A DNA stretch of 7,069 bases from Actinomycetota bacterium. GTDB taxonomy: Bacteria > Cyanobacteriota > Vampirovibrionia > Obscuribacterales > Obscuribacteraceae. Below the pieces are notes generated by a model. The model did no database searches, was not told the origin of the DNA, and was given only the letters and a program-made list of their open reading frames with translations. Position numbers and translations under genes: made by a program. The stretch spans positions 1 through 7,069 of the forward strand of contig CAJCIF010000154.1 in NCBI GenBank assembly GCA_903970355.1, read 5' to 3'. Below, piece after piece: positions 1-6,265 of the stretch; the stretch's first letter is position 1, and the number at the start of each line of letters is the position of its first letter.

Positions 1-360
1 CGCAAGGCGCTTGCAGAGCCAGAGTCCGCCCGCCACTACTGCTGCACTCGATCCCAGGCCTTTTCCAACTGGAATATCCGATTTAATCAGTACTCTAATG
101 CGATCTAGCAATTTTTTATCGCCAATACGCTGGCTCATTATTTGAAACAGAAAGTTTTCTGCAATTTGCCATGTAGGGCTGGTATCACCTTCGATGCAGA
201 GAAAGGGAATAGTCTCATCCGGTTTATCCATGAGCACCATGGTCATATCCGCATAGCAGGTTAAAGCAAGCGCGCAGGTATCAAAACCTGCACCTAAATT
301 AGCGGAGCTGCCTGGTACTCGGACGCTCATTTTGACACTATGCTCTACTTTTTTAAGCAT
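1..360 (-). CDS. thrB: Homoserine kinase, N-terminal 120 residues (cut by window edge)
   Basis: Homoserine kinase phosphorylates homoserine with ATP, giving the O-phosphohomoserine used by threonine synthase; it is a cytosolic GHMP-family kinase. The sequence shows the family's N-terminal strand motif VPGSSANLGAGFD (residues 15-27) and the ATP-binding glycine/serine loop PVGKGLGSSAA (97-107). The family is usually about 300 residues long, so roughly 180 C-terminal residues lie beyond position 1. The start is uncertain. ATG at 360 is used here; ATG at 366 and ATG at 330 are in the same frame, and the 330 start (MSVRVPGSSANLG) best matches the usual short N-terminus of the family. None has a good ribosome binding site. 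The gene lies 26 nt after the thrC stop in the same direction, so it is probably co-transcribed with hom and thrC. The function is seen directly in the motifs; the operon is inferred from spacing. Confidence 0.93.
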   Translation of the reverse strand, partial: MLKKVEHSVKMSVRVPGSSANLGAGFDTCALALTCYADMTMVLMDKPDETIPFLCIEGDTSPTWQIAENFLFQIMSQRIGDKKLLDRIRVLIKSDIPVGKGLGSSAAVVAGGLWLCKRLA

Positions 361-386
361 ATCCATAATAGCTTTGCTGGCATGTT

Positions 387-1511
387 CTACTTGCACAGGC
401 CCATGACCGCCTTGAGAGTTTTTACCGATGGTTCAACAGGTTTGAGATCAAGTTCGTCTTTGCAAACTTCAATAGGTGTATTTGGATCTTTCAAACCATT
501 ACCGGTTAAAACTGCCACCACCTTCGCTCCCTTCTCGATTTCTCTGGAGTATTTGATCAGACCTGCCAAACTCGCTGCACTAGACGGCTCACAAAATATG
601 CCTTCTGTTCGTGCCACCAGTTTGTAAGCACTCAGAATCTCTTCATCTGTGACGCAACCAATTTTGCCTTGCGATTCATCTCTTGCCGCTTCTGCTTCCT
701 TCCAACTGGCAGGATTGCCAATGCGAATAGCCGTTGCGATCGTTTCCGGATTTTCAATTACCACACCGCGCACAATTGCTGCTGAACCCTCCGCTTCGAA
801 TCCGAACATACGGGGTGTCTTCTTTGCAGTGCCAATCGATTTTCCAAGTTTGAAGCCACGCCAATAAGCACTGATATTGCCGGCATTGCCAACTGGAATA
901 AACAAATAATCCGGTGCATTGCCCAGTTTTTCAATTACTTCAAGAGCTGCTGTTTTTTGTCCTTCCAATCTATAAGGATTGATCGAATTGACTATGGTGA
1001 TATTTCCTTCTGCAGCAAGTGCTCTAACAAGATCGAGAGCTTGATCGAAATTACCGTCAATTTGTACAACTTTGGCTCCATAGAAAATTGCCTGTGCCAA
1101 TTTACCGGCAGCCACTTTGCCGCTGGGCAGGATGACATAACATGGCAGTCCAGCTTTGGTGGCAAAGGCCGCAGCGGAAGCGGATGTATTGCCGGTGGAA
1201 GCACAAATCACTGCTTCTGCTCCTTCCTCTTTTGCTTTGGACATCGCAAGCGTCATACCTCTGTCCTTGAAGCTGCCGGTTGGATTCAAGCCCTCTAACT
1301 TAAAGTAGAGTTCAATATCGGGCCTGCCGATTTTCGCAGGCAAATTCTCAGCCCTTACCAAAGGAGTGCCGCCTTCTCCCAGGGTCACAAGCGGTGTTTT
1401 CTCAGTGACAGGAAGGTAAGCACGATAGCGCCAAATCAGCGGCTCATTGCTGAATAACGGTGTCGGGTTTGAAGATTCTGATGCAGCTTTCGAGTCTTTT
1501 GAGGAAATCAC
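387..1511 (-). CDS. thrC: Threonine synthase (PLP-dependent)
   Basis: Converts O-phosphohomoserine to threonine and phosphate, the last step of threonine synthesis. The 374-residue product is a fold-type II PLP enzyme. The Schiff-base lysine is K82 in [10 protein letters not shown] (76-85), followed by the substrate loop ASTGNTSAS (104-112), the glycine-rich PLP-phosphate loop GNAGN (208-212) and a C-terminal TGNGLKD (336-342). YRAYLPV with TLGEGGTPL near the N-terminus (29-51) is typical of the roughly 350-residue bacterial form. The start codon is GTG at 1511, supported by AAAGGAG (1522-1528) ten bases upstream. This puts the first 68 nt inside the end of hom and adds about 24 Ser/Pro-rich residues before the conserved LIWRYR. 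No ATG or GTG lies closer to the conserved region in this frame, so the overlap looks real. Serine/threonine dehydratase-like relatives are excluded by the N-terminal motif and the thrB/hom neighbours. Confidence 0.96.
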   Translation of the reverse strand: MISSKDSKAASESSNPTPLFSNEPLIWRYRAYLPVTEKTPLVTLGEGGTPLVRAENLPAKIGRPDIELYFKLEGLNPTGSFKDRGMTLAMSKAKEEGAEAVICASTGNTSASAAAFATKAGLPCYVILPSGKVAAGKLAQAIFYGAKVVQIDGNFDQALDLVRALAAEGNITIVNSINPYRLEGQKTAALEVIEKLGNAPDYLFIPVGNAGNISAYWRGFKLGKSIGTAKKTPRMFGFEAEGSAAIVRGVVIENPETIATAIRIGNPASWKEAEAARDESQGKIGCVTDEEILSAYKLVARTEGIFCEPSSAASLAGLIKYSREIEKGAKVVAVLTGNGLKDPNTPIEVCKDELDLKPVEPSVKTLKAVMGLCK

Positions 1512-2727
1512 AGCTTTTGAGCTCCTTTATCGCGCCTTCCATGTCCTTGTTTCGGACATCATGGGTCAAAACGACAATCGTAGCTTCGCCGTTTTCAGCG
1601 CCCCTTTGCAGAACTGTATGGAAGCTTACATTGTGCGCTCCGAACAGATTCCCTAGTTTACCGAAAACTCCGGGATTATCGTGCACGGTAAGGCGCAGGT
1701 AGAAGGGGCAACTCCATTCATTTCCGTCTGCGGTTTCGGCCCACTCAGATTGTATCTTGGGCTGAAAATAGCTGGCGAAATCGGGCATTTGAAGCGCCGA
1801 GGCAAGATTGATTGTATCGCCAACCACCGCCGAAGCGGTAGGCATCTGTCCTGCGCCTGGTCCAAACATGACTATTTCTCCCACTGCATCCCCGGCGACA
1901 AGAATGCCGTTGTTGGATCCGGCTACGGCGGCAAGCGAGTGATTAAGAGGCACAAACATCGGACTGACTCGTGCTTCGATTTTGTGATTGGCCATACGAG
2001 TTGTTTTGCCAATTAGTTTTATACGGCAACCAAATTCAGTAGCTTGTGCAATGTCTTCCGGAGTAATACCGCGAATGCCTTCTTTCAAAATTTCCTTTGG
2101 TGCCACAAATCGCTCGAAAGAAAGTGCAGACAAAATGGAAAGTTTGTAGGCAACATCATGTCCATCAACATCATTGGATGGATCGGATTCAGCGAAACCG
2201 AGATCTTGCGCTCTAGAAAGAGCTTCTTCGTAGCTTGCTCCGGTGTCTTCCATTTCGGAAAGAATAAAGTTGGTAGTGCCATTCAAAATGCCGGTGACAG
2301 ATGAGATTTGGTTAGCCTCAAGTCCCTTCGAAATAGTTGAGATGAGTGGAATTCCACCTGCAACAGAAGCTTCAAAAAAGATCGCCAGGCCTCTTTCGCG
2401 AGCCATTTTGAAGAGTTCCGGACCATGTTTGGCCAGCACTTCTTTATTGGCAGTCACTACGTGTTTGCGTTTTTCGAGCGCACCCTGAATGTATTCGAGT
2501 GCGGGATGCTCTCCACCCATCACTTCTATAAGGATTTCGATTTCCGGATCATCAATGAGATCGGTAACGTTGGTAGTGATTGGGCAGTTCAACTTAACGC
2601 TGCGTGGCTTCTCAAGATGGCGTACAGCGATCTTTTTGAGCACTATTTTCTTCTGCTGTGATAGCAGGCGAACCACACCGCAACCAACGGTGCCAAGTCC
2701 AATCATTCCTACAACAACGCGTGCCAT
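1444..2727 (-). CDS. hom: Homoserine dehydrogenase with C-terminal ACT domain
   Basis: Reduces aspartate 4-semialdehyde to homoserine with NAD(P)H, the branch point toward threonine and methionine. The 427-residue protein begins with a Rossmann nucleotide-binding strand and GLGTVG loop (residues 10-15). VTANKEV (91-97) holds a lysine matching the family's conserved active-site lysine (K95). The substrate domain has GILNGTTNF (146-154) and the family signature from A173 to K195, including [11 protein letters not shown]191 and K195 match the catalytic Asp/Lys pair. Residues about 341-420 form an ACT domain (from [18 protein letters not shown]), which in this family usually gives threonine feedback inhibition. 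There is no fused aspartokinase. ATG at 2727 is preferred because GGGGA lies 5 nt upstream and the Rossmann motif normally begins right at the N-terminus; a TTG at 2739 is in frame but less likely. It is the first gene of a hom-thrC-thrB transcription unit. Confidence 0.97.
   Translation of the reverse strand: MARVVVGMIGLGTVGCGVVRLLSQQKKIVLKKIAVRHLEKPRSVKLNCPITTNVTDLIDDPEIEILIEVMGGEHPALEYIQGALEKRKHVVTANKEVLAKHGPELFKMARERGLAIFFEASVAGGIPLISTISKGLEANQISSVTGILNGTTNFILSEMEDTGASYEEALSRAQDLGFAESDPSNDVDGHDVAYKLSILSALSFERFVAPKEILKEGIRGITPEDIAQATEFGCRIKLIGKTTRMANHKIEARVSPMFVPLNHSLAAVAGSNNGILVAGDAVGEIVMFGPGAGQMPTASAVVGDTINLASALQMPDFASYFQPKIQSEWAETADGNEWSCPFYLRLTVHDNPGVFGKLGNLFGAHNVSFHTVLQRGAENGEATIVVLTHDVRNKDMEGAIKELKSCDFLKRLESCIRIFKPDTVIQQ
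1522..1528 (-). promoter_or_regulatory. Shine-Dalgarno of thrC, inside hom
   Basis: AAAGGAG on the minus strand lies 10 nt before the GTG at 1511. It is the best reason for placing the thrC start inside the hom coding sequence rather than at some non-standard codon after the hom stop. Confidence 0.7.
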
Positions 2728-2732
2728 ATAAA

Positions 2733-2737
2733 TCCCC
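2733..2737 (-). promoter_or_regulatory. Probable ribosome binding site of hom
   Basis: GGGGA on the minus strand lies 5 nt before ATG 2727. It supports that start over the in-frame TTG at 2739, which would place this sequence inside the coding region. Confidence 0.5.
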
Positions 2738-2759
2738 AATCCCGCGACGTCACGCCATT

Positions 2760-2786
2760 ATTGCACGGGCAATCATGAGAGATTGC
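2760..2786. repeat. Two overlapping small hairpins in the hom leader
   Basis: Three short segments share one pairing partner. GCAATC (2769-2774) can pair with GATTGC (2781-2786; six base pairs, six-base loop), or its GCAAT part can pair with ATTGC (2760-2764; five base pairs, four-base loop). The two hairpins exclude each other. They lie 33-59 nt before the hom start on the minus-strand transcript. There is no T tract, so this is not a terminator. The helices are short and may be chance. Confidence 0.3.
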
Positions 2787-2828
2787 TATGAATTGAATGC
2801 TGTAAAGCAGTTCATCTTTTTCTTCACT

Positions 2829-2857
2829 TTAACTTCACGCTTTGATGGTCTTATATG
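2829..2857 (+). promoter_or_regulatory. Weak candidate promoter for the trp operon
   Basis: TTAACT (2829-2834) and TATATG (2852-2857) are separated by 17 nt, with four of six matches each to the sigma-70 -35 and -10 consensus. If used, the trp leader RNA would be about 330 nt long and would begin with the inverted repeat at 2861-2910. The same TATA region read on the minus strand gives TATAAG, but it has no recognisable -35. This is low-confidence pattern matching. Confidence 0.2.
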
Positions 2858-2860
2858 GGT

Positions 2861-2910
2861 AGAGGTCCGCCTAGCCCCCAAGGTTAGCTGCCATGCTAGG
2901 TACGACCTCT
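2861..2910. repeat. Imperfect inverted repeat, 13 paired positions per arm
   Basis: AGAGGTC (2861-2867) pairs with GACCTCT (2904-2910), and CCTAGC (2870-2875) pairs with GCTAGG (2895-2900). They are separated by a 2-against-3 base internal loop and a 19-base apical loop. No T tract follows on either strand, so an intrinsic terminator is unlikely. It could be an RNA element in the leader of either operon or a DNA site for a dimeric regulator between the divergent promoters. The 7-bp outer helix resembles a tRNA acceptor stem, but 50 nt is too short for a tRNA. Confidence 0.6.
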
Positions 2911-2950
2911 TTCCATTTTGAAAACATCGTACTTGTTAACATCCTGTTGC

Positions 2951-3000
2951 GGAGAGGCAGCTCTGTGTTAGCATTGAATGGCGTGCGTCAATCACTGTAG
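2951..3000 (+). other. Possible 11-codon upstream ORF with strong ribosome binding site
   Basis: GGAGAGG (2951-2957) lies 7 nt before GTG 2965, which opens an 11-codon frame (MLALNGVRQSL) ending at TAG 2998-3000. It has no Trp codon. Its stop is 14 nt before the GTG of the Trp-rich leader ORF, so ribosomes ending here could re-initiate there. That leader has no good ribosome binding site of its own. The short length and GTG start make this speculative. Confidence 0.2.
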
Positions 3001-3014
3001 AGAACCGCTTCAAA

Positions 3015-3098
3015 GTGTTCGTCCAAAAATCCTTTTGGTGGCGACTTTCAGATACCCCGGGTAAGCAAACACCTGGTTGGTCGCTTTTGCAATTCTGA
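3015..3098 (+). CDS. trpL: trp operon leader peptide with tandem Trp codons
   Basis: A 27-codon frame opens at GTG 3015 and stops at TGA 3096-3098, 97 nt before trpE. It encodes Trp at residues 8, 9 and 22; residues 8-9 are adjacent TGG codons at 3036-3041, and the third TGG is at 3078-3080. Three Trp in 27 residues is far above normal use and is the hallmark of a ribosome-mediated trp attenuator. The peptide itself would have no function; its translation senses charged tRNA-Trp. GTG 3015 is the only ATG/GTG/TTG in this frame after the in-frame TAA at 2937. Its ribosome binding site is poor (AGAG 12 nt upstream), so initiation may depend on coupling to the small ORF ending at 3000. The downstream terminator and antiterminator strongly support the regulatory reading. 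Confidence 0.72.
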   Translation: MFVQKSFWWRLSDTPGKQTPGWSLLQF

Positions 3099-3130
3099 AA
3101 GAAACCCAACCAGTAGACAGAAAAGTCGCC
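3040..3130 (+). promoter_or_regulatory. Protector (anti-antiterminator) helix enclosing an inner hairpin
   Basis: GGCGACTTT (3040-3048) is perfectly complementary to AAAGTCGCC (3122-3130), nine base pairs. Its 5' arm begins inside the second Trp codon of the leader peptide, so a ribosome stalled there would cover it. Inside lies a second helix, CTGGTTGG (3073-3080) with CCAACCAG (3106-3113), eight base pairs with a 25-nt loop; its 5' arm contains the third Trp codon. The outer helix crosses the antiterminator pairing, so the two should not coexist easily. It plays the role of the 1:2 structure in proteobacterial trp leaders. Confidence 0.6.
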
Positions 3131-3144
3131 CGCAGCTTATCCGG
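3057..3144 (+). promoter_or_regulatory. Antiterminator helix of the trp attenuator
   Basis: CCGGGTAAGC (3057-3066) can pair with GCTTATCCGG (3135-3144) over ten consecutive positions: nine Watson-Crick pairs and one G-U. The 3' arm includes the end of the terminator's ascending arm and most of its loop, so the two structures are mutually exclusive. The 5' arm lies 16 nt after the tandem Trp codons, just outside the expected footprint of a ribosome stalled on them. The inner helix at 3073-3113 fits within the loop and would bring the arms together. Tryptophan starvation is therefore predicted to favour read-through into trpE. Confidence 0.6.
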
Positions 3145-3164
3145 ATAGAGCTGCGGTTTTTTTT
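3130..3164 (+). terminator. Intrinsic terminator / attenuator before trpE
   Basis: CCGCAGCT (3130-3137) pairs perfectly with AGCTGCGG (3149-3156) over an 11-nt loop and is followed at once by eight T residues (3157-3164). This is a textbook Rho-independent terminator in the sense direction of trpE, whose ATG is 31 nt further on. A terminator in front of the operon it belongs to indicates conditional transcription attenuation. The loop contains the self-complementary TATCCGGATA used by the antiterminator. Confidence 0.92.
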
Positions 3165-3195
3165 CCCAATTTTACGAACACAGGCGAAGATCATC

Positions 3196-4701
3196 ATGAA
3201 GACAATCAATCCCAGAGAATCCAACCTACAGAGCACTTCCACCACACCTATAAGTATTTCGTTCGCTTCCGATATCGGTACACCAGTTGCGATTTTCGAG
3301 AAGCTAAGCCGCACAAGTAAGTATGCATTTCTATTCGAAAGCACTGAAGGCGACAGCCGCTTAGCGCGTTATTCATTTTTAGGAGTAGATCCCCTCGTCA
3401 CGCTGCGCTTCTCTAAAGGGCAGGTAATTGAGAAAAACTCCCTGACCGGTGAGGTCGATGAAAAGCCAGTTGAGAATCCTATAACCTACCTGCGCGATGT
3501 CTCTCAAAAGTATGCTCTTAAGCTATCGCAAGAGACAAAAACTGCCGATTTCTCCTTAGCTAAGTTTCTCGATTCTCACAGTCACTTTCCTCTGGTTGGC
3601 GGTTTTGTCGGTTACATGGGTTACGGTGTCTCATCGAGTATCGAGCCCATCAATCGACAAACTAAAGATGTGGTTGGTGTTCCCGATGCCTACTTCTGTC
3701 TCTATGACTCAGTAGTTGTGTACGATCACCAATTCAGAAGGGCAACCATTGTTTCCATGCGTGGTGCACAGCACGCCGCTGAATTGCTGAGTCGCATCAC
3801 AGAGCCAGCCAGTCTCAAACCTTTGCAGTTGGATTTGAAACCTCTCAATGAGGAAGAAATATTTGAAGATGTAGAGACGTCGATCACCCGTGATGAATAT
3901 GTGCGCTCTGTAGAAAAGGCAAGAGACTACATAAAAGAAGGGCAGGTTTTTCAAATTGTTCTGGCACAGCGTTTCACGTTACCCACGCAAGCAAGTCCAA
4001 TAGATGTTTATCGCATGCTGGTTGCAACCAATCCTTCTCCCTATGCTTATTTCTTGAAGTATCCAGAGTTTGATTACCTTGGTTCATCTCCGGAAACGTT
4101 TGTGCAATGCCGAAACAATAAGTTGATGCTAAGAGCACTCGCCGGCACACGACCGCGCGGATCAACAACGGCAATTGATGATGCCCTGGCCCAGGAACTC
4201 AAGAATGATGAAAAGGAAATGGCAGAGCATCGCATGTTGGTAGATCTCGGCAGAAATGATCTTGGCCGAGTATCAAAACCAGGCACTGTTAAATGGGGTG
4301 AAATTGCCTGTTTGACGAAATACACACACGTAATGCATTTGGCAACCGAAATTAACGGGGAATTAAAAGACAATCTCTCTTCTTACGATGCATTTCAAGC
4401 CTGTTTTCCAGCCGGCACCGTTTCTGGTGCACCGAAGGTTCGAGCCATGCAGCTGCTATCGGAACTTGAGCCTGAAAGTCGCGGTATTTATTCTGGCGCT
4501 GTCGGCTATTTTGATCTCAATGGAAATGTCGATGGTGCCATTGCCATTCGGTCAGCATTGATGAAAGATAAAAAGGCTCACGTCAATGCCGGTTCGGGTC
4601 TTGTATATGATTCGAAGCCGGACACTGAATATCAAGAGTGCCGGAACAAAGCAAAAAGTGTATTGCAAGCCATCAAACTCGCAGAGAGGGCAGCGCAATG
4701 A
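3196..4701 (+). CDS. trpE: Anthranilate synthase component I
   Basis: Makes anthranilate from chorismate, using ammonia delivered by TrpG; it is the first committed and feedback-controlled step of tryptophan synthesis. The 501-residue protein has the N-terminal regulatory element FLFES (45-49), equivalent to the LLES tryptophan-binding motif, and NPSPYAYFL (279-287), also part of the feedback site. Catalytic-domain motifs follow: LAGTRPRG (315-322), EHRMLVDLGRNDLGRV (344-359), THVMH with the conserved His at 381, FPAGTVSGAPKVRAM (404-418), and AGSGLVYDS (465-473). All look intact, so the enzyme should be active and Trp-inhibited. TrpE rather than PabB is indicated by the regulatory motifs, the partner genes and the attenuator. 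ATG 3196 has only a weak ribosome binding site (AGG at 3182-3184). Length is normal. The TGA stop overlaps the trpG ATG. Confidence 0.97.
   Translation: MKTINPRESNLQSTSTTPISISFASDIGTPVAIFEKLSRTSKYAFLFESTEGDSRLARYSFLGVDPLVTLRFSKGQVIEKNSLTGEVDEKPVENPITYLRDVSQKYALKLSQETKTADFSLAKFLDSHSHFPLVGGFVGYMGYGVSSSIEPINRQTKDVVGVPDAYFCLYDSVVVYDHQFRRATIVSMRGAQHAAELLSRITEPASLKPLQLDLKPLNEEEIFEDVETSITRDEYVRSVEKARDYIKEGQVFQIVLAQRFTLPTQASPIDVYRMLVATNPSPYAYFLKYPEFDYLGSSPETFVQCRNNKLMLRALAGTRPRGSTTAIDDALAQELKNDEKEMAEHRMLVDLGRNDLGRVSKPGTVKWGEIACLTKYTHVMHLATEINGELKDNLSSYDAFQACFPAGTVSGAPKVRAMQLLSELEPESRGIYSGAVGYFDLNGNVDGAIAIRSALMKDKKAHVNAGSGLVYDSKPDTEYQECRNKAKSVLQAIKLAERAAQ
4686..4690 (+). promoter_or_regulatory. Shine-Dalgarno of trpG, inside trpE
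   Basis: GAGGG lies 7 nt before ATG 4698, which overlaps the trpE stop as ATGA. It decides the trpG start against an upstream ATG at 4638 that would add 20 residues with no family counterpart. Confidence 0.75.
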
Positions 4702-5297
4702 CAATACCTATTTTGATTATCGACAACTATGACTCCTTCACTTACAACCTCTATCAGCTATTGCAAGAATCTGTGAGCGGTAATGTTGAAGTGCATCGCA
4801 ACGACAAAATCTCTTTTGAGCAAGTGCAGAAATTAGCGCCGCAACGCATTGTACTTTCACCTGGACCTGGCCATCCTGCGATCGACGAAGACTTCGGGAT
4901 ATGCAAGGAAATCATCGTCAAGCAATCAGTATTACAATGCCCAATTCTCGGAGTATGCCTTGGACACCAGGGTATTGTTCAGCATCTCGGTGGAAAAGTG
5001 GTGCGGGCGCCTCAGATCGTACATGGCAAATCCAGCGAAATTGTTTTAAACGGTAAGTCACCACTTTTTGATGGACTGCCTGCGAATTTTCAAGCAATGC
5101 GCTACCACTCATTGGTTGCCGCAGACGACGATACCTTTCCCAAAGATTTGGCAGTTCTCGCCCGGGAAAGAGAACACAATCTGATTATGGCTATCCAACA
5201 CAAAACAAAGCCAATTTATGGCGTTCAGTTCCATCCTGAATCAATAGGGACACCAGAAGGCAAACACCTGCTTAGGAACTTTTTGGAAAAATGCTAA
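4698..5297 (+). CDS. trpG: Anthranilate synthase component II, glutamine amidotransferase
   Basis: Hydrolyses glutamine and channels ammonia to TrpE. The 199-residue protein is a class I amidotransferase: IIDNYDSFTYNL at the N-terminus (7-18), oxyanion-loop motif LSPGPGHP (53-60), nucleophile C87 in GVCLGHQ (85-91), and the catalytic H179 and E181 in GVQFHPES (175-182). MRYHSL (134-139) is also typical. All three catalytic residues are present and the length is normal for a stand-alone TrpG. It overlaps trpE by 4 nt (ATGA), which favours coupled, equal synthesis of the two subunits. Such proteins often also serve aminodeoxychorismate synthase (PabA role); no pabB is visible here, so that remains possible but unsupported. 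Confidence 0.97.
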   Translation: MTIPILIIDNYDSFTYNLYQLLQESVSGNVEVHRNDKISFEQVQKLAPQRIVLSPGPGHPAIDEDFGICKEIIVKQSVLQCPILGVCLGHQGIVQHLGGKVVRAPQIVHGKSSEIVLNGKSPLFDGLPANFQAMRYHSLVAADDDTFPKDLAVLAREREHNLIMAIQHKTKPIYGVQFHPESIGTPEGKHLLRNFLEKC

Positions 5298-6265
5298 CCA
5301 AACAAACTATCGAAGATCTAGTCACTGCCCGGTTACCCGAATCGGTCGCATACGAGCACTTGAAATATTTGGAACCTGATTTAGTCACTCCTGAACTTCT
5401 CACTCAGTTTGTCAGTGCCATCATCGAAACTGCTGATGGTTTGGAGCATTTCCAATCTTCCCGGCAGGGGGAAGGCTTAATGGACTGCTGCGGTACAGGT
5501 GGCAGTGGCAAGCAGCGTTTCAATACTTCAACCAGTGTTGCTTTTGTTTTAGCCTCCGGTGATGTCGAAATTGCAAAATTCGGAAATCGATCTTCTAGTG
5601 TTGTACCGGGCTGTTTTGATTTTCTGGACCAACTTGGTATCAATCAACCGAAAAATAAAATTGCACTGCTGGATATTCTGGCGGAGACAAATCTTGTATT
5701 TCTATTCGCACCGGATTTTTATCCCGCTTACGGCAAATTGAAAACCGTTCGAGAGGCTCTTGGCACCAAGACAATCTTGAATTTTATCGGACCACTACTC
5801 AACCCTGTCCGCCCACATATAAGATTGTTGGGAACTCCTCATCAGCACATGCAGGATTTGATCGCCCAACATCTTTCCAAACACGCCAAAATTCATCGTG
5901 CTGCCATTGTTAGTTCAGAGTCCGGATTGGACGAACTAGATCCTCATACGGAAAACAAAGTGATCGATATTAAAAAGGATGAGATCTCCAGCCGAACCAT
6001 CGCAGGCAAGCCAACACACATACCGGAATATCCCAAATCGGCAGCGGATAGTGCACAAGCTTTCCTGCAAATGATGAGGAATTTCGATAGTGCCCATCGC
6101 TACTATCGCGAAATCGTTATTTTAAATGCCGGGATCGGATTTGAAATTGCAGGCAAAGTCAAAAACATTGAAGACGGAAAAGAACTCGCGGAAACTCTTT
6201 TTAGAACTGGTGAAGTAAAACGCAAATTTGAGGTGGTGCAGAAGTCCTATGCCAAACATGCTTGA
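5291..6265 (+). CDS. trpD: Anthranilate phosphoribosyltransferase, with atypical active-site residues
   Basis: By position and overall motifs this transfers phosphoribose from PRPP to anthranilate. The 324-residue protein has a helical N-terminal domain, then CGTGGSG (67-73), FNTSTS (77-82), KFGNRS (96-101), VREALGTKTILNFIGPLLNP (153-172), LDEL (213-216), and LNAGIGFEIAG (278-288). It departs from the family at strongly conserved places. The PRPP loop GTGGDG has Ser at 72 instead of Asp. KHGNR has Phe at 97 in place of the His that lines the anthranilate site. The SSKSG segment reads SVVPG (103-107). The Asp-Glu metal pair (D214, E215) and K96 remain. ATG 5291 overlaps the trpG stop by 7 nt; no strong ribosome binding site is seen, so coupling is likely. 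It may be a divergent but working TrpD, or a paralogue with changed substrate preference. The family call is firm; the exact activity is less so. Confidence 0.85.
   Translation: MLTKQTIEDLVTARLPESVAYEHLKYLEPDLVTPELLTQFVSAIIETADGLEHFQSSRQGEGLMDCCGTGGSGKQRFNTSTSVAFVLASGDVEIAKFGNRSSSVVPGCFDFLDQLGINQPKNKIALLDILAETNLVFLFAPDFYPAYGKLKTVREALGTKTILNFIGPLLNPVRPHIRLLGTPHQHMQDLIAQHLSKHAKIHRAAIVSSESGLDELDPHTENKVIDIKKDEISSRTIAGKPTHIPEYPKSAADSAQAFLQMMRNFDSAHRYYREIVILNAGIGFEIAGKVKNIEDGKELAETLFRTGEVKRKFEVVQKSYAKHA

Larger units (their letters stand above)
2728..3195. other. Divergent regulatory region between hom and trpE
   Basis: This stretch of 468 bases lies between two head-to-head operons and has no conserved protein gene. 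From left to right it holds the hom 5' leader with small alternative hairpins (2760-2786), a weak trp-direction promoter candidate (2829-2857), a large imperfect inverted repeat (2861-2910), a short ORF with a good ribosome binding site (2951-3000), and a compact trp attenuator (3015-3164). Both operons must start transcription within it. I found no strong consensus sigma-70 promoter for either direction. Confidence 0.85.

Noticed and set aside
2801..2806. TTTACA on the minus strand as -35 of a hom promoter
   Set aside because: The sequence 16-18 nt downstream (ATCTCT and neighbours) does not resemble a -10 element.
2861..2913. tRNA-like element: 7-bp acceptor-like helix followed by sequence resembling a CCA end
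   Set aside because: Only 50 nt long, with no recognisable D, anticodon or T arms on either strand; better described as an imperfect inverted repeat.
2918..2946. Promoter with TTGAAA (2918-2923) as -35 for trp
   Set aside because: No -10-like hexamer occurs at 16-18 nt; the nearest, TTAACA at 2937, is only 13 nt away.
3037..3048. T-box riboswitch signal (TGG followed by CGAC) before a trp operon terminator
   Set aside because: The core T-box motif (TGGNACC) is absent and no specifier stem is evident. The same TGG triplets are explained as codons of a leader peptide.
2978..3062. 28-codon ORF from ATG 2978 to TAA 3060-3062 overlapping the leader peptide
   Set aside because: It has no Trp codon, and the GGAGAGG site is 20 nt away, too far. 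The frame with tandem Trp codons explains the regulatory structures better, though this ATG cannot be fully excluded as translated.
3048..3344. 98-codon minus-strand ORF across the trp leader and start of trpE
   Set aside because: No recognisable protein motif; it lies antisense to the terminator and to conserved trpE coding sequence, so it is a shadow frame.
4638..4697. trpG start at ATG 4638
   Set aside because: The 20 extra residues lie inside trpE and have no counterpart in TrpG proteins; ATG 4698 has a good ribosome binding site and the usual ATGA overlap.
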